NCBI GenBank assembly: GCA_943370145.1
Contig: CALRPY020000020.1
Coordinates: forward strand, 6,049 to 70,048
Source of the DNA: Ga0077536 sp943370145
GTDB taxonomy: Bacteria > Pseudomonadota > Gammaproteobacteria > Ga0077536
DNA: 64,000 nucleotides
Direction of reading: 5' to 3'
In this document: one piece after another, positions 52,257 through 61,801 of the stretch
Numbering within the stretch: the stretch's first letter is position 1
Layout: the number at the start of each line of letters is the position of its first letter
Translations under genes and position numbers: made by a program
The notes under the pieces: model-generated
Told to the model about the DNA's origin: nothing
Database searches by the model: none
The model's input: the letters and a program-made list of their open reading frames with translations, nothing else

Positions 52257-53252
52257 TTGAAATTCGTGCGCTGGGTGCTGGCCGTGCTGCTGTCCGTGGG
52301 CGCGGCGGGCGCGTTCTTTCTGTACTGGGAATACCGAACCCTTCATCCGAGTACCGACGACGCCTACGTCCAGGCGCACATCGTGCGCGTGTCGTCCCGC
52401 GTCACGTCGCCGGCAATAGCCGTGCACGTCGTCGACAACCAGTTGGTGCGGGCGGGCGAGCCGCTGTTCGATCTCGGGCCGAAGGTTTTCGAGGCGAAGC
52501 TCGCGCGGGCGCGTGCCTGGCTGGACGTGGCCGCGCAGGACACCGGCGCCGGCGGCGCCGAGGTCAGGGCCGCCAGCGCGACGCTGCGCGAGCGCCAGGT
52601 CACCGCCGACAATGCACGGCGCACCGTCAATCGCCTGCAGAAGCTCGCCGCCCGTCATCTCGTGCCGCAACAGGAGCTCGACGACGCGATCGCCACCTAC
52701 GGCGAAGCCCGCGCGCTGGTCGCCTCCGCCGCCGCCGAACTCGAGCGGGCGCGCAATGCGCTCGGCAGGACCGGCCCGCAGAATGCCCGCCTGCGCGCCG
52801 CGGCGGCCGCCGTGCAGCAGGCGGAGCTCGAACTCTCATTCACCCATGTCACCGCCCCGGCGGACGGCTGGGTCACCGAAGTCACGTTGCGCAAGGGCAC
52901 GATGGTGCGCGCGGCCCGCCCGCAGTTCGCGCTAGTCGAATCCGCCGAATGGTGGGTGGAGGCAAACTTCCGCGAGACCGATCTCACGCGGATCCGTCCC
53001 GGGCACCCGGCCCGCGTCCGCGTCGACATGTATCCCGACCTCGAACTGGGCGGCCGCGTCGAGAGCCTGAGCGCCGGTTCCGGGGCCACCTTCTCGCTGC
53101 TGCCGCCGGAGAATGCGACCGGCAACTGGGTCAAGGTCACACAGCGCTTCCCCGTGCGCATCGCGCTCGATCGCCTGCCCGCCGATGCCGCGACGCCGCT
53201 GCGCGTCGGCGCGAGCGCGACCGTCACCATCGACACCAGCCTGCCGCCGTGA
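52257..53252 (+). CDS. EmrA/HlyD-type membrane-fusion protein
   Basis: 331 residues: one N-terminal helix (VRWVLAVLLSVGAAGAFFLYW), DDAYVQAHIVRVSSRVTSP beta-hairpin, a coiled-coil hairpin (about 75-185), and the lipoyl/barrel domains (FTHVTAPADGWVTEVTLRKGTMV; WVEANFRETDLTRIRPGHPARVRVDMYPD). It links an inner-membrane exporter to an outer-membrane channel. TTG at 52257 is the likely start, with GAGGGG 6 nt upstream. Its stop overlaps the exporter start as GTGA. Confidence 0.9.
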   Translation: MKFVRWVLAVLLSVGAAGAFFLYWEYRTLHPSTDDAYVQAHIVRVSSRVTSPAIAVHVVDNQLVRAGEPLFDLGPKVFEAKLARARAWLDVAAQDTGAGGAEVRAASATLRERQVTADNARRTVNRLQKLAARHLVPQQELDDAIATYGEARALVASAAAELERARNALGRTGPQNARLRAAAAAVQQAELELSFTHVTAPADGWVTEVTLRKGTMVRAARPQFALVESAEWWVEANFRETDLTRIRPGHPARVRVDMYPDLELGGRVESLSAGSGATFSLLPPENATGNWVKVTQRFPVRIALDRLPADAATPLRVGASATVTIDTSLPP

Positions 53253-54766
53253 GCCCGCCGGCGGCGGCCACGGCCGCGACGCCCGCACCGACCTGGCCGG
53301 TGGTCGTCGCGGTGATGCTGACCGCGCTGCTCGAGGTCCTGGACCTCACCGTCGTCAATGTCTCGCTGCCGCACATGATCGGCAGCTTCGGTGCGACCCC
53401 GGACCAGATCACGTGGATCGTCACCTCCTACATGATTTCCACCGCCGTCGTGATGCCGCTGACCGGCTACCTGTCGGCGCGCTTCGGTCGGCGCACGGTG
53501 CTGCTGACGTCGATCACCGGCTTCGTGATCACCTCGGGGCTGTGCGGTGCGGCGTGGAGCCTGGAATCGATGGTGGTTTTCCGGCTCGCGCAGGGCGCCT
53601 TCGGGGCAGTCCTGATCCCGCTGTCGCAGACCGTGCTGCTCGACGCATTTCCGCGCGAGAAGCGCGGCAAGGCGATGGCGATATGGGGCATCGCGATCAT
53701 GGTCGCGCCGATCGTGGGGCCGACGATTGGCGGCTACATCACCGAGCATTTCGTGTGGCGCTGGGTGTTCTACGTCAACGTGCCGATCGGCGCGATTGCG
53801 CTGCTGCTCGCGCTGGGCCAGATCCCTGCCACGCCGCCACGCACCGGGCTGGTCACCGACTGGACAGGCCTCGTGCTGATGTCGGTCGCCCTCGGTTCGC
53901 TGCAGGCGGTGCTCGATCTCGGCCACCATCGCGACTGGTTCGCGTCGCCGCTGATCATGGGCCTGACCCTGCTTGCCGCGTCGTCCGGCATCGTGTTCGT
54001 GGTGCGCGGCCTCATCGTGGCCAACAACATCATCGACCTGCGCCTCTTCCGCGATCGGAATTTCACGCTCGGCTGCATCCTCATGGCCGGCTACTGCCTC
54101 GCGATGTACGGCACGATCACCCTGCTGCCGTTGCTGTCCCAGCGGCTGCTCGGTTATCCGGCGGACACCGCGGGCCTGATTTTCCTCCCCCGCGGCGCAG
54201 TCAGCGCGCTGCTGATGCTGTTCATCGGATCGTATCTCGCGCATCGGGTGGACGCCCGCAAGCTGATCGGGATCGGCTTCGTGTTCACGACGGTCGCCTG
54301 TTATCACATGGCCCACTACTCGCTGGCGGTCGACATGTGGGGACTGATGTGGCCCGGCATGATCCAGGGCGTGGGCATGGCGCTGATCTTCGGCCAGATC
54401 TCGGTCGTGACCTTCGACACCATCCCGCGCGAACGGGCAGACGAGGCGGCGGGACTCTACAGCGTGACCCGCACGCTCGGCTCGGCGATTGGCGTCGCGC
54501 TGTCCGGCACGCTGTTCGTGCGCCAGGAGCAGGTCCACTGGAACCTGCTCGGCAGCCACGTCTCGGATCTGAACCCGGACTGGCAGGCATGGCTGGACCG
54601 CGCGGCGCTCGGCATGGACGACGCATCCACCCCGGCCCTGTTCGCCCGCGAAATGCTGCGCCAGGCGCAGATGCAGGCCTTCGCGGATCTCTACTGGGCG
54701 ATCTCGCTGAGCTTCCTGCTGCTGTTCCCCTTCGTCGCGCTGCTGCGGCGTCCGCACGCGCACTGA
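53249..54766 (+). CDS. EmrB/QacA-type MFS drug exporter (DHA2, 14 helices)
   Basis: 505 residues with about fourteen hydrophobic helices. DHA2 motifs: LLEVLDLTVVNVSLPHMIGSFG, GYLSARFGRRTVLLTS, PLSQTVLLDAFPREKRGKAMAIWGI, and VGPTIGGYITEHFVWRWVFYVNVPIG (motif C plus the EmrB signature). Proton-driven efflux of hydrophobic compounds or drugs is expected with the preceding membrane-fusion protein; no outer-membrane channel gene is adjacent. GTG start at 53249 overlaps that gene's stop. Confidence 0.93.
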   Translation: MSPPAAATAATPAPTWPVVVAVMLTALLEVLDLTVVNVSLPHMIGSFGATPDQITWIVTSYMISTAVVMPLTGYLSARFGRRTVLLTSITGFVITSGLCGAAWSLESMVVFRLAQGAFGAVLIPLSQTVLLDAFPREKRGKAMAIWGIAIMVAPIVGPTIGGYITEHFVWRWVFYVNVPIGAIALLLALGQIPATPPRTGLVTDWTGLVLMSVALGSLQAVLDLGHHRDWFASPLIMGLTLLAASSGIVFVVRGLIVANNIIDLRLFRDRNFTLGCILMAGYCLAMYGTITLLPLLSQRLLGYPADTAGLIFLPRGAVSALLMLFIGSYLAHRVDARKLIGIGFVFTTVACYHMAHYSLAVDMWGLMWPGMIQGVGMALIFGQISVVTFDTIPRERADEAAGLYSVTRTLGSAIGVALSGTLFVRQEQVHWNLLGSHVSDLNPDWQAWLDRAALGMDDASTPALFAREMLRQAQMQAFADLYWAISLSFLLLFPFVALLRRPHAH

Positions 54767-54905
54767 GCGCCGGCCGCTGTGCGCGGTCACCGGACAATGA
54801 CCGGATTCGGGACTTGGGGTCAGCCACCGAGCAACTGTGTCCCGCGCTGCGCTCAGACGGTCTGCAGGGTCCACGGCCTGCCGTTTCCGACCATGGCGGA
54901 GAAAA

Positions 54906-54960
54906 GGAGAAAAGGTGTCGGAGAAAAGGTGTCAGATTTTAAATCTGACACCTTTTCTCC
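54906..54960. repeat. Tandem 14-mer and perfect 41-bp palindrome
   Basis: A GGAGAAAAGGTGTC 14-mer is repeated in tandem at 54906-54919 and 54920-54933; a partial copy precedes it. The second copy opens a palindrome at 54920-54960 with 20-bp arms around a single T. Its arms read GGAGAAAAGGTGTCAGATTT. The AT-rich centre contrasts with the GC-rich flanks. It could form a long hairpin and act as a transcriptional terminator for emrB and the ATPase gene, or be a REP/MITE-type mobile repeat. Confidence 0.8.
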
Positions 54961-55035
54961 ATCTGTTCGCGACGCGCGTGATGCCGCGCTTCACCTAGCC
55001 ACGGGCAGTGTGCATCGTCCGTAGTGCTGGGGTAT

Positions 55036-55170
55036 AGCCACCGAACGCCGAGAACACCGAGAAGCGGAATGAGTGAAGGGACAGTGCAGCCACTACCGAC
55101 GTGCCATGCGATTGGAGGCGCCCGACCTGGAGTTTTATTGCCTCGGTGTTCTCGGCGTTGCTCGGTGGCT
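55036..55170. repeat. 135-bp MITE-like element with 26-bp inverted ends
   Basis: The left arm at 55036-55061 (AGCCACCGAACGCC then GAGAACACCGAG) is matched at 55142-55170 by its reverse complement, with a 3-nt insertion. The interior has no recognisable coding. This is the size and layout of a non-autonomous MITE or a dispersed intergenic repeat. No target-site duplication was identified by eye. The rest of the 54767-55207 gap shows no gene. Confidence 0.6.
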
Positions 55171-55207
55171 GATTCCAACGCCATCTCCAACGGTGGGCGC
55201 TGAGGGA

Positions 55208-57847
55208 TCAGGCCCACCTCACCCAGCGCTTCTCCGCTTCCACGGCCAGGAAGGGAACGGTCGCGAGGGCGATGCAGAGGCCGAGCTCCGGCAAAGTCAG
55301 GGGCTCGGTGTCGAATATCACGTTCAATGCCGGGATGTAGATCAGCATCAGTTGCAGCCCGAAGGTCAGCAGCACCGCCCCGAGCAGCGGCAGGTTGCTG
55401 CCGAGGCCCTGGCGGAACAGCGACACGCGCTCGCCACGGATCGCGAGCACGTGCGCCATCTGGGCAAGGGTCAGCAGGGTGAAGACCATCGTCTGTCCGC
55501 GCGGGCTGCCGCCATGCCAGGCCCAGGCCTGCAGCGACAGGCAGAGGCCGGCAATCAGCAGGCCAACCCACGCGATGTGCTGCCACACGCCGTGCGCGAA
55601 CAGGCTCTCGCGCGGCGGCCGCGGTGGACGTGACATGGAACCCGGCTCGGACGGTTCGGCGGCGAGCGCGAGTCCCGGCAGGCCGTCGGTCACGAGGTTG
55701 ACCCACAGGATGTGTATCGGCAGCAGCGGAATCGGCAGGCCGACGAGAGGCGCGAGGAAAATCGTCAGGATTTCCGCCGAATTGCCGGTCATCGCGTAGC
55801 GCACGAACTTGCGGATGTTGTCATAGATGCGCCGCCCTTCGCGCACGGCGCTGACGATCGTCGCGAAGTTGTCGTCGAGCAGCACGAGGCTCGAGGCCTC
55901 GCGGGCCACGTCGGTGCCGCCCTTGCCCATCGCGATGCCGATGTCGGCCCGGTTGAGCGCCGGCGCATCGTTGACGCCGTCCCCGGTCATCGCGACGAAG
56001 TGTCCCTGGGCCTGCAGCATCTCCACGAGCCTGATCTTCTGCGCCGGGTCGACACGGGCATAGACGCGACAGTGGGCGACGAGCTCCGCGAGTGCGCGGT
56101 CGTCCAGTTCGGACAGCTCGCGGCCGGTGACGATCCGCGCGTCACTCTCGACGATGCCGAGCCTGTGCGCGATGGCGCGCGCGGTGGCCGGATGGTCGCC
56201 GGTGATCATCACCGGCACGATCCCCGCCTCGCGGCACTGGCGGACCGCCTCGGCCGCTTCCTCGCGCGGCGGATCGAGCAGGCCGACGAGGCCGAGGAGG
56301 CACAGTGAACGTTCAGCCTCGTCCCCTGATGCCACGTCCGACAGGCGCGGCCCGTGCGACATCGCGATCGCCAGCACCCGCAAGCCGTCGGCCGCGAGCG
56401 CGGCCACGACGCGCTCCAGCGCGGTCATGTCGATCGGCGCCGGGCCATCGGCACGGAGCACGCTCGTGCAGCGGGGCAACACGGTTTCCGGGGCCCCCTT
56501 CACATAGACGGTGCAGGCGCCGTCGGCCGTGTCGTGGAAGGTCGTCATGCGCTTGCGCTCCGCCGTGAACGGCAGCTCGCCATGGCGCGGCAGGTGCGCT
56601 TCCAGCGCGGATTGGTGGAGACCGACACGCGCAGCGGCGTCCAGCAGTGCGAGCTCGGTCGGGTCACCGATGCGTTCAGGCGCAAGCCGCGCGTCGTTGT
56701 TGAGCACGCAGGCCGCCAGCAAGGTGCGCCACGGTTCTCCCTGCGCAAGCGTCCCCCAGTCGCCGACGGTCCGGCCGGCCGCGTGGATCCGCTCGACGCG
56801 CATGCGGTTCTGCGTCAGCGTGCCGGTCTTGTCGGCACAGATGTGCGTGACCGAGCCCAAGGTTTCGACCGCCGGAAGCCGCCGCACGAGCGCCCGCTCG
56901 CGGGCCATGCGGTGGGCGCCCAGGGCGAGCAGGATCGTGACCACCGCCGGCAGGGCCTCGGGAATCGCCGCGACGGCGAGACTCACCGCGGTCATCCCCA
57001 TCAGGGCCATGGGTTCACCGCGCAGCAACCCGGCCACGAAGATCACCGCGCACAGGCCCACGACGATCAGTGCGATGCGCCGCCCGAAGACTTCGAGGCG
57101 CAGCTGCAGCGGGGTCCGCCGGACAAGTCCGGTGTCGAGCATCGCGGCCACACGACCCAGTTCGGTCCGCATGCCCGTCGCGACGACAAGCCCGCGTCCG
57201 CGTCCGGTCACGACGCTGGAGCCCTTGAACAGCAGGTTGCTGCGCTCGGCCATCCCGGCCTGCGGGTCGTCCAGGGCGAGCGTGGTCTTCGCGACGGCGG
57301 CGGACTCGCCGGTCAGCACGGATTCGTCAGCCTGCAGCTGTGCGACCTCGTGGAGCCGCAGGTCCGCGGGAACGGCGTTGCCCGCTTCGACGAGCACGAC
57401 GTCGCCGGGCACCAGTTCGGTCGCGTCGACCGTCACGGACGCACCGTCGCGCAGCACGCGGGCACGGGCGATGGCCATGCGACGCAAGGCGGCCAGCGCG
57501 CGCTCGGCCCGGTACTCCTGCACGAAGCCGATGGCGGCGTTCAGCACGATGATCAAGGCAATCGCGATCGCGTCTTCCGCGTCGCCGATCAGCGCCGACA
57601 GGATGCCCGCTGCGATGAGCACGCCAATCATGAAATCCGGGAACTGCCGCAGCAGCAGCGTCAGCGGCGAACGTGCCTCGCCCTGCGGCAGCGCATTGGG
57701 CCCCACCGCCGACAGCCGTGATGCGGCCTCCGCCGAGTCGAGCCCCGAGGCCTGGTCCACGACCAGCTTCGACGCGACGTCTTCCACCGCCAGCACATGC
57801 CAGTGCGGGCCATCGCCACCGTCACCGTGCTGCCTGGACTCAGGCAC
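55208..57847 (-). CDS. P-type cation-transporting ATPase (P2, Ca2+-like)
   Basis: 879 residues from a GTG at 57847 (a GTG at 57883 adds twelve unconserved residues). Motifs: N-terminal cation ATPase domain, ESVLTGES (actuator), PEALPAVVTILLALGAHRMA (ion-binding PEALP helix), phosphorylation site CADKTGTLTQNRM, KGAPETVLPRC, MTGDGVNDAPALNRADIGIAMG, and six C-terminal helices. This layout matches P2A Ca2+-type ATPases rather than heavy-metal P1B pumps; no N-terminal metal-binding CXXC is seen. It is divergent from a UspE-like gene. Confidence 0.93.
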   Translation of the reverse strand: MPESRQHGDGGDGPHWHVLAVEDVASKLVVDQASGLDSAEAASRLSAVGPNALPQGEARSPLTLLLRQFPDFMIGVLIAAGILSALIGDAEDAIAIALIIVLNAAIGFVQEYRAERALAALRRMAIARARVLRDGASVTVDATELVPGDVVLVEAGNAVPADLRLHEVAQLQADESVLTGESAAVAKTTLALDDPQAGMAERSNLLFKGSSVVTGRGRGLVVATGMRTELGRVAAMLDTGLVRRTPLQLRLEVFGRRIALIVVGLCAVIFVAGLLRGEPMALMGMTAVSLAVAAIPEALPAVVTILLALGAHRMARERALVRRLPAVETLGSVTHICADKTGTLTQNRMRVERIHAAGRTVGDWGTLAQGEPWRTLLAACVLNNDARLAPERIGDPTELALLDAAARVGLHQSALEAHLPRHGELPFTAERKRMTTFHDTADGACTVYVKGAPETVLPRCTSVLRADGPAPIDMTALERVVAALAADGLRVLAIAMSHGPRLSDVASGDEAERSLCLLGLVGLLDPPREEAAEAVRQCREAGIVPVMITGDHPATARAIAHRLGIVESDARIVTGRELSELDDRALAELVAHCRVYARVDPAQKIRLVEMLQAQGHFVAMTGDGVNDAPALNRADIGIAMGKGGTDVAREASSLVLLDDNFATIVSAVREGRRIYDNIRKFVRYAMTGNSAEILTIFLAPLVGLPIPLLPIHILWVNLVTDGLPGLALAAEPSEPGSMSRPPRPPRESLFAHGVWQHIAWVGLLIAGLCLSLQAWAWHGGSPRGQTMVFTLLTLAQMAHVLAIRGERVSLFRQGLGSNLPLLGAVLLTFGLQLMLIYIPALNVIFDTEPLTLPELGLCIALATVPFLAVEAEKRWVRWA

Positions 57848-58001
57848 GTCGTGACCTGCCCCTGACCACGCACGCGGTGGCACCCGGGCCGCAAATCGCC
57901 GCGACCATCAGCCTGCGCGTCGCCATGCGTCGAGAATTCCGTCGGTTTGCGCCCGGTGGCCGCCATGTACAATCGAGTCGATTCCAACCGGAGGGAAGTC
58001 G

Positions 58002-58892
58002 ATGCAGCTGGCTGATATCCTGGTGATTGCCGACCGCGAGGATCGACAGCAGAACGCGTTGCGTGTCGCACTCGATCTCGTACGCAGCGCCCCTGCCCGC
58101 ATACGGCTCGTGGGTTTTGTCCATGACGCGACCGCCGACAACGCCAACCTGATGTCGGTGGCTGCCGGCCGCCGCCTGCAGGCGGCAATGCTGAAAGACA
58201 AGCGGACCTGGCTCGAAGACGCCGCGAAACGGCTTGCCCAGGAGGGGACGGAGATCGCGATCACCGCGGTGTGGTCCAAGGACATCAGCGCGTGGGTGAA
58301 GGAGAACGTCTCGCCGAAGACCTGCAACCTCATCGTGAAGTCCGGCAATCGCAGCGAAAACGTGCTGTACACGCCTACCGACTGGCGGCTGCTGCGCGAA
58401 GGCCCCGTGCCGGTGCTGATTGCGCGCGACAAGTTGCGCAGGCGCCCCTCGCGTGTGCTTGCGACCATCGATCTGGGCACGTCGGATGCGGGCCAGAAGG
58501 CGCTCAACAAGCGCGTGCTGCAAGCCGCATCGGGCATCGCCGGGCAGCTGGGCGCCGAGCTGCATGTCGTCTATGCAATCCCGGTATCGGCGCTCGCCCA
58601 GGACCTCGACCTCGTCGACAGCCGCGAGCTGGAGCGGCGCACCAGGCGCAAGTTGGCGCGTGAAATCGCGGAACTGGCGGAGGATTACGGCTTGCCGCCC
58701 GCGCACATCGTGATCAAGGCGGGCCCGCCCGAGCGGGTCGTCGACGGTGTCGCCAGCAAACTCAAGGTGGCGCTGGTCGTGATGGGGACGATCGGTCGCA
58801 AGGGCCTCAAGGGCCGCCTGCTCGGCAACACCGCGGAGAAGGTACTGCACTCGAACCGCTCGAATCTGCTCGCACTGCGGCCCGATACCTAA
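58002..58892 (+). CDS. uspE: Tandem universal stress protein (UspE-like)
   Basis: 296 residues with two Usp domains (about 1-140 and 150-296). The first is VLVIADREDRQQNALRVALDLV; the second ends in VVMGTIGRKGLKGRLLGNTAEKVLHSNRSNLLALRPDT, almost the E. coli UspE pattern (G-2X-G-9X-G-N-T). Involved in stress tolerance and motility/adhesion in enterics. The ATG has GGAGGGAAG 5-8 nt upstream; TACAAT at 57969-57974 is a weak -10 candidate. Divergent from the P-type ATPase. Confidence 0.93.
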   Translation: MQLADILVIADREDRQQNALRVALDLVRSAPARIRLVGFVHDATADNANLMSVAAGRRLQAAMLKDKRTWLEDAAKRLAQEGTEIAITAVWSKDISAWVKENVSPKTCNLIVKSGNRSENVLYTPTDWRLLREGPVPVLIARDKLRRRPSRVLATIDLGTSDAGQKALNKRVLQAASGIAGQLGAELHVVYAIPVSALAQDLDLVDSRELERRTRRKLAREIAELAEDYGLPPAHIVIKAGPPERVVDGVASKLKVALVVMGTIGRKGLKGRLLGNTAEKVLHSNRSNLLALRPDT

Positions 58893-59280
58893 CAGGCACG
58901 CGCCAGTACGGTATCGAGCCGGCTCGCAAAGGCCCGCTTCTCCGTCTCCCCGAGCGGCGGCTCAGGTGCTCGCGCACGTTCTCGACCGTGTAGAGTTCCC
59001 CGCGCGGATTCAGCGCGAGCGCTCCCTTCGCCACCACCGCCGCCGCGAGGGGAATGTCGGCGGTGATCACGAGGTCGCCGCCGGCGACGGCGTCCTCGAT
59101 ATGGCGGTCGGCGACATCGAAACCACCCTCCACGCGCACGCTCCTGATGAAAGGCGAAGGCGGCACCGCCAGCCGCCGGTTGGCGACGAGGATGAGCTCC
59201 CTCTTCACCCGCGTCGCGGCCCGGTACAGGATCTCCTTGATGACGACGGGACAGGCGTCGGCGTCGACCCAGATCCGCAT
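58889..59280 (-). pseudogene. yaiI: YaiI/YqxD (DUF188) gene with an internal deletion and frameshift
   Basis: The frame from the ATG at 59280 matches YaiI (IWVDADACPVVIKEILYRAA; GGDLVITADIPLAAAVVAKGALALNPRGELYT) up to about residue 108. It then leaves the family and would run on to 58807, overlapping uspE. In another frame the normal end reappears (PPLGETEKRAFASRLDTVLARAC, stop at 58889), and the stretch of about 18 residues that should lie between is missing. A deletion near 58950-58965 of a length not divisible by three explains both. Either a real pseudogene or an assembly error. Confidence 0.75.
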
Positions 59281-60245
59281 CAGTCGCGGAGTGCCCCGAG
59301 TTGCGCGACGAGCGCCTCGCGGCTTTCCTTGAACTGCGGCGACACCATTACTTCCTGGCCCAGGCGCGCGGCCGGCTCGTCGCAGGTGAAGGACGGCTGG
59401 TGCGAAACGGTTGCCTCGAACAGCGCCCCGCCCGGCGTGCGGATGTAGATCGAGTCGAAGTAACCGCGATCCTTGACGTCGGAGGTATCGGTGAAGCCGA
59501 GCGCCTCCAGCCCCGCCTTCAGCGCGTCCTGCTCGGCATGCGTGCCGACCTGGAAGGCCATGTGATGCACGGCGCCCTCCCCCAGCGTCCAGCTGCCCTG
59601 TGGCCGGTTCGGCTCGACGATGAAGTCCACCAGCGCGCCACTGTGCCCGCCACCGATCGCATAGCGCAGGTAACGCGTGTCCTCGTCGACCCGCCGCCCA
59701 CCCCAGCCGAGCTGCATGAATTCGTCCATCAACTCCATGTCGCGGACGCTGACGCAGATCGAGTGCGTCCCGCGCAACATCATTTCCGGCGGCACCGGCC
59801 CGGTCGTGTGCGGTTCGCGATCGTCGCCGTCGACGGCGGCGATCGTGTACTCGATGCCGCAGGGATGGCGAAAATCGATGCAGCGCTCGCCAAGACGCTC
59901 GGCTTCACGCGTTTCGACACCATGGCGGGCCAGGCGGTCCTGCCAGTAATCGAGGGCGCCCGGCGGCGCGGACAGCAGGATGCGCGTGATCTGGCCCGAA
60001 CCGGGCCGCGCCCTGAGGCCCGTGTGCCCGACCGGGAAGCTCGTCAGCAGGGAGCTCTCGTCACCCCGGTCATTGCCGTAGTAGAGGTGGTAGATAGGCA
60101 CCTCGCCGTCATACAGCAGCGTCTTCTTGACGCTCTTGAAGCCGAGGAGCTTCGTGTGGAAGTCGTAATCCTCCTGCGCGTCGCCGGCGCAGAGGGTCAG
60201 GTGATGGTGGCGCGTGATCGCGGCGCCGGGGGAAGACTGGGGCAT
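59280..60245 (-). CDS. VOC-family ring-cleaving dioxygenase/glyoxalase-like protein
   Basis: 321 residues with two VOC halves. Metal-site residues: HHLTLCAGDAQEDYDFHTKLLG (first half), HHMAFQVGTHAEQDALKAGL and the acidic LFEATV near the C-terminus. It resembles the MhqO/LinE group of hydroquinone or catechol dioxygenases, though glyoxalase-like relatives also exist. The ATG at 60245 has AGGAG 8 nt upstream. Stop overlaps the yaiI start as TGATG. Confidence 0.87.
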   Translation of the reverse strand: MPQSSPGAAITRHHHLTLCAGDAQEDYDFHTKLLGFKSVKKTLLYDGEVPIYHLYYGNDRGDESSLLTSFPVGHTGLRARPGSGQITRILLSAPPGALDYWQDRLARHGVETREAERLGERCIDFRHPCGIEYTIAAVDGDDREPHTTGPVPPEMMLRGTHSICVSVRDMELMDEFMQLGWGGRRVDEDTRYLRYAIGGGHSGALVDFIVEPNRPQGSWTLGEGAVHHMAFQVGTHAEQDALKAGLEALGFTDTSDVKDRGYFDSIYIRTPGGALFEATVSHQPSFTCDEPAARLGQEVMVSPQFKESREALVAQLGALRD

Positions 60246-60347
60246 GGCTGGACTCCTGCACTTCCTTGGGAGCCACACGCTAGCACAGCGGGCGCCGGGC
60301 TCCCATCGGGGTGGCGCGCCGGCGGAGCCACGCTGCTCCGCCAGGCT

Positions 60348-61700
60348 TCAGGGCCTCGGCGAACCGCGGGGCCACGACACCGGTATCCTGGTCGAAAACG
60401 CGGTCATGAACGCGAGGGTCGCGAACGCGGCGCTGCCGACCGTGGCCCCGAACCACATGCCGATCGTCGCGCCCTGCCCGACCGCCCACGCGACCAGCCA
60501 GAGCGCCGGCCAGGCGGCGGGAATGAGCGCCGAGTACAGCCAGAACAGGGTCCAGGGTTCGTCCCTGCGGGCGGAAAGCCCGCCTGCGGCCACGAGGCCC
60601 GACGTAAGCAGGGCCAGCGCGCCCCAGTAGAACACGAGGCCCACGGCATCGACATCGTGACGTGAATGCCGGAACGCGATTGCGAGCGCGCCGGCTGCGG
60701 ACAGCAGCGCCAGCGCACGGGCAAGGCGTGTCGGGCGCTCGCCGGCGATGGCCGCCGCGATGTCGCGCGGCGCGCGCCAGGCGAGCGCCAGCGCAGGCAA
60801 CGCCCACAGGGCCGCCACCGCGGGCAGGCGTTCGTGGGCCGCACGCCAGAAGCCCAGCAGGTCGATGCCGGCTGGCGCGAGCAGGCCCTCGTGGGCGATC
60901 ACCACGCAGGCTGTGCGCGCGAGCCAGTGCGTCAGCAGCGGGGGCAGCACGGCCGCGCGCGGTCGCCCCGGCAGGTCGGCATGACCAATCTGGTGCATCC
61001 ACAGGCTCATGACCAGGATGGTCGCGAGGCCGAGAAAGGTCGTCACGCCCTGGTTGACCGCGCTCATGTCGAGCGGCGTGAGCACGCCGAACAGCGCCCA
61101 CTCGAAGCGCAGCACCGGCGCCGTCAGCAGCGTCGACATCATCAACGCCATGAAGCCCATATGGGAACGGAAATCGCGCGCGCGCACGGCGAGGACTGCG
61201 AGCGCGAGGTAGCCGAGCGAGGCCAGCGACAATGCCCACAGGCCCAGGCCGAAGGCGGGGCTCGCATAGATGGTCGCGAGCGGCGTGCGTGCGAGATAGA
61301 CGAGCGCGCCGAGCATCGACACGAAGACGGCGAGGATCACCAGGACGCCCGCCGCACGATGCAGGCGCGGATGCCGGCGCCGCAGTGCCGGCACGAACTG
61401 CAGCACGGCGAGACCCATCGCCATGCCGCCGAGCGCCGTGTGCACGGTCATCGCATCGATGAGACGACGGTAATGCGCATACATCAGCGCCGGCGAACCG
61501 CTGCCGAGCGTGTACTCGCGGCTCGTGAGCGCCGCCTGGATCGCGGCCCACCAGCCCGGTCGATCGGCGCGCACCGCCGCGGTGAATTCGACGGCCATCA
61601 GCGCGAACGCGGCGCAGGTCAGCGCGGCGATGCACCAGGCCCAGGTACGAAGCCTGCCGGCAACGAGCGGATCGCCACGGGCGTCACGCAGTGCAGCCAT
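60348..61700 (-). CDS. DUF2306-type integral membrane protein
   Basis: 450 residues, about twelve hydrophobic segments. N-terminal half shows the DUF2306-like arrangement of paired histidine helices (MYAHYRRLIDAMTVHTALGGMAMGLAVLQFVPALRRRHPRLHRAAG; FRSHMGFMALMMSTLLTAPVLRF), suggesting heme or metal binding in the membrane. The C-terminal half is hydrophobic with no clear domain. The ATG at 61700 has GGAGGGGG upstream. Function unknown. Confidence 0.75.
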   Translation of the reverse strand: MAALRDARGDPLVAGRLRTWAWCIAALTCAAFALMAVEFTAAVRADRPGWWAAIQAALTSREYTLGSGSPALMYAHYRRLIDAMTVHTALGGMAMGLAVLQFVPALRRRHPRLHRAAGVLVILAVFVSMLGALVYLARTPLATIYASPAFGLGLWALSLASLGYLALAVLAVRARDFRSHMGFMALMMSTLLTAPVLRFEWALFGVLTPLDMSAVNQGVTTFLGLATILVMSLWMHQIGHADLPGRPRAAVLPPLLTHWLARTACVVIAHEGLLAPAGIDLLGFWRAAHERLPAVAALWALPALALAWRAPRDIAAAIAGERPTRLARALALLSAAGALAIAFRHSRHDVDAVGLVFYWGALALLTSGLVAAGGLSARRDEPWTLFWLYSALIPAAWPALWLVAWAVGQGATIGMWFGATVGSAAFATLAFMTAFSTRIPVSWPRGSPRP

Positions 61701-61801
61701 CAAGTCCCCCTCCTGGCGCGGCGCGCGCCGTCACGTTCTGATCAGCGTGGTCGAAGCCGGCCGGCGCCACCTTGCGCATCGCCACCGGCCGGCCTACCCG
61801 G

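Noticed and set aside
52949..53248. Extending the emrB reading frame upstream into emrA
   Set aside because: The frame is open but runs inside emrA; the GTG at 53249, overlapping the emrA stop, gives the family N-terminus.
54897..54960. Short tandem repeats resembling a CRISPR array
   Set aside because: Only two full 14-bp units without spacers, one being an arm of a palindrome; no cas genes nearby.
58807..58892. Treating the C-terminal run-on of yaiI as a real protein extension
   Set aside because: It is antisense to uspE and unrelated to the family, while the true family end is found in another frame.
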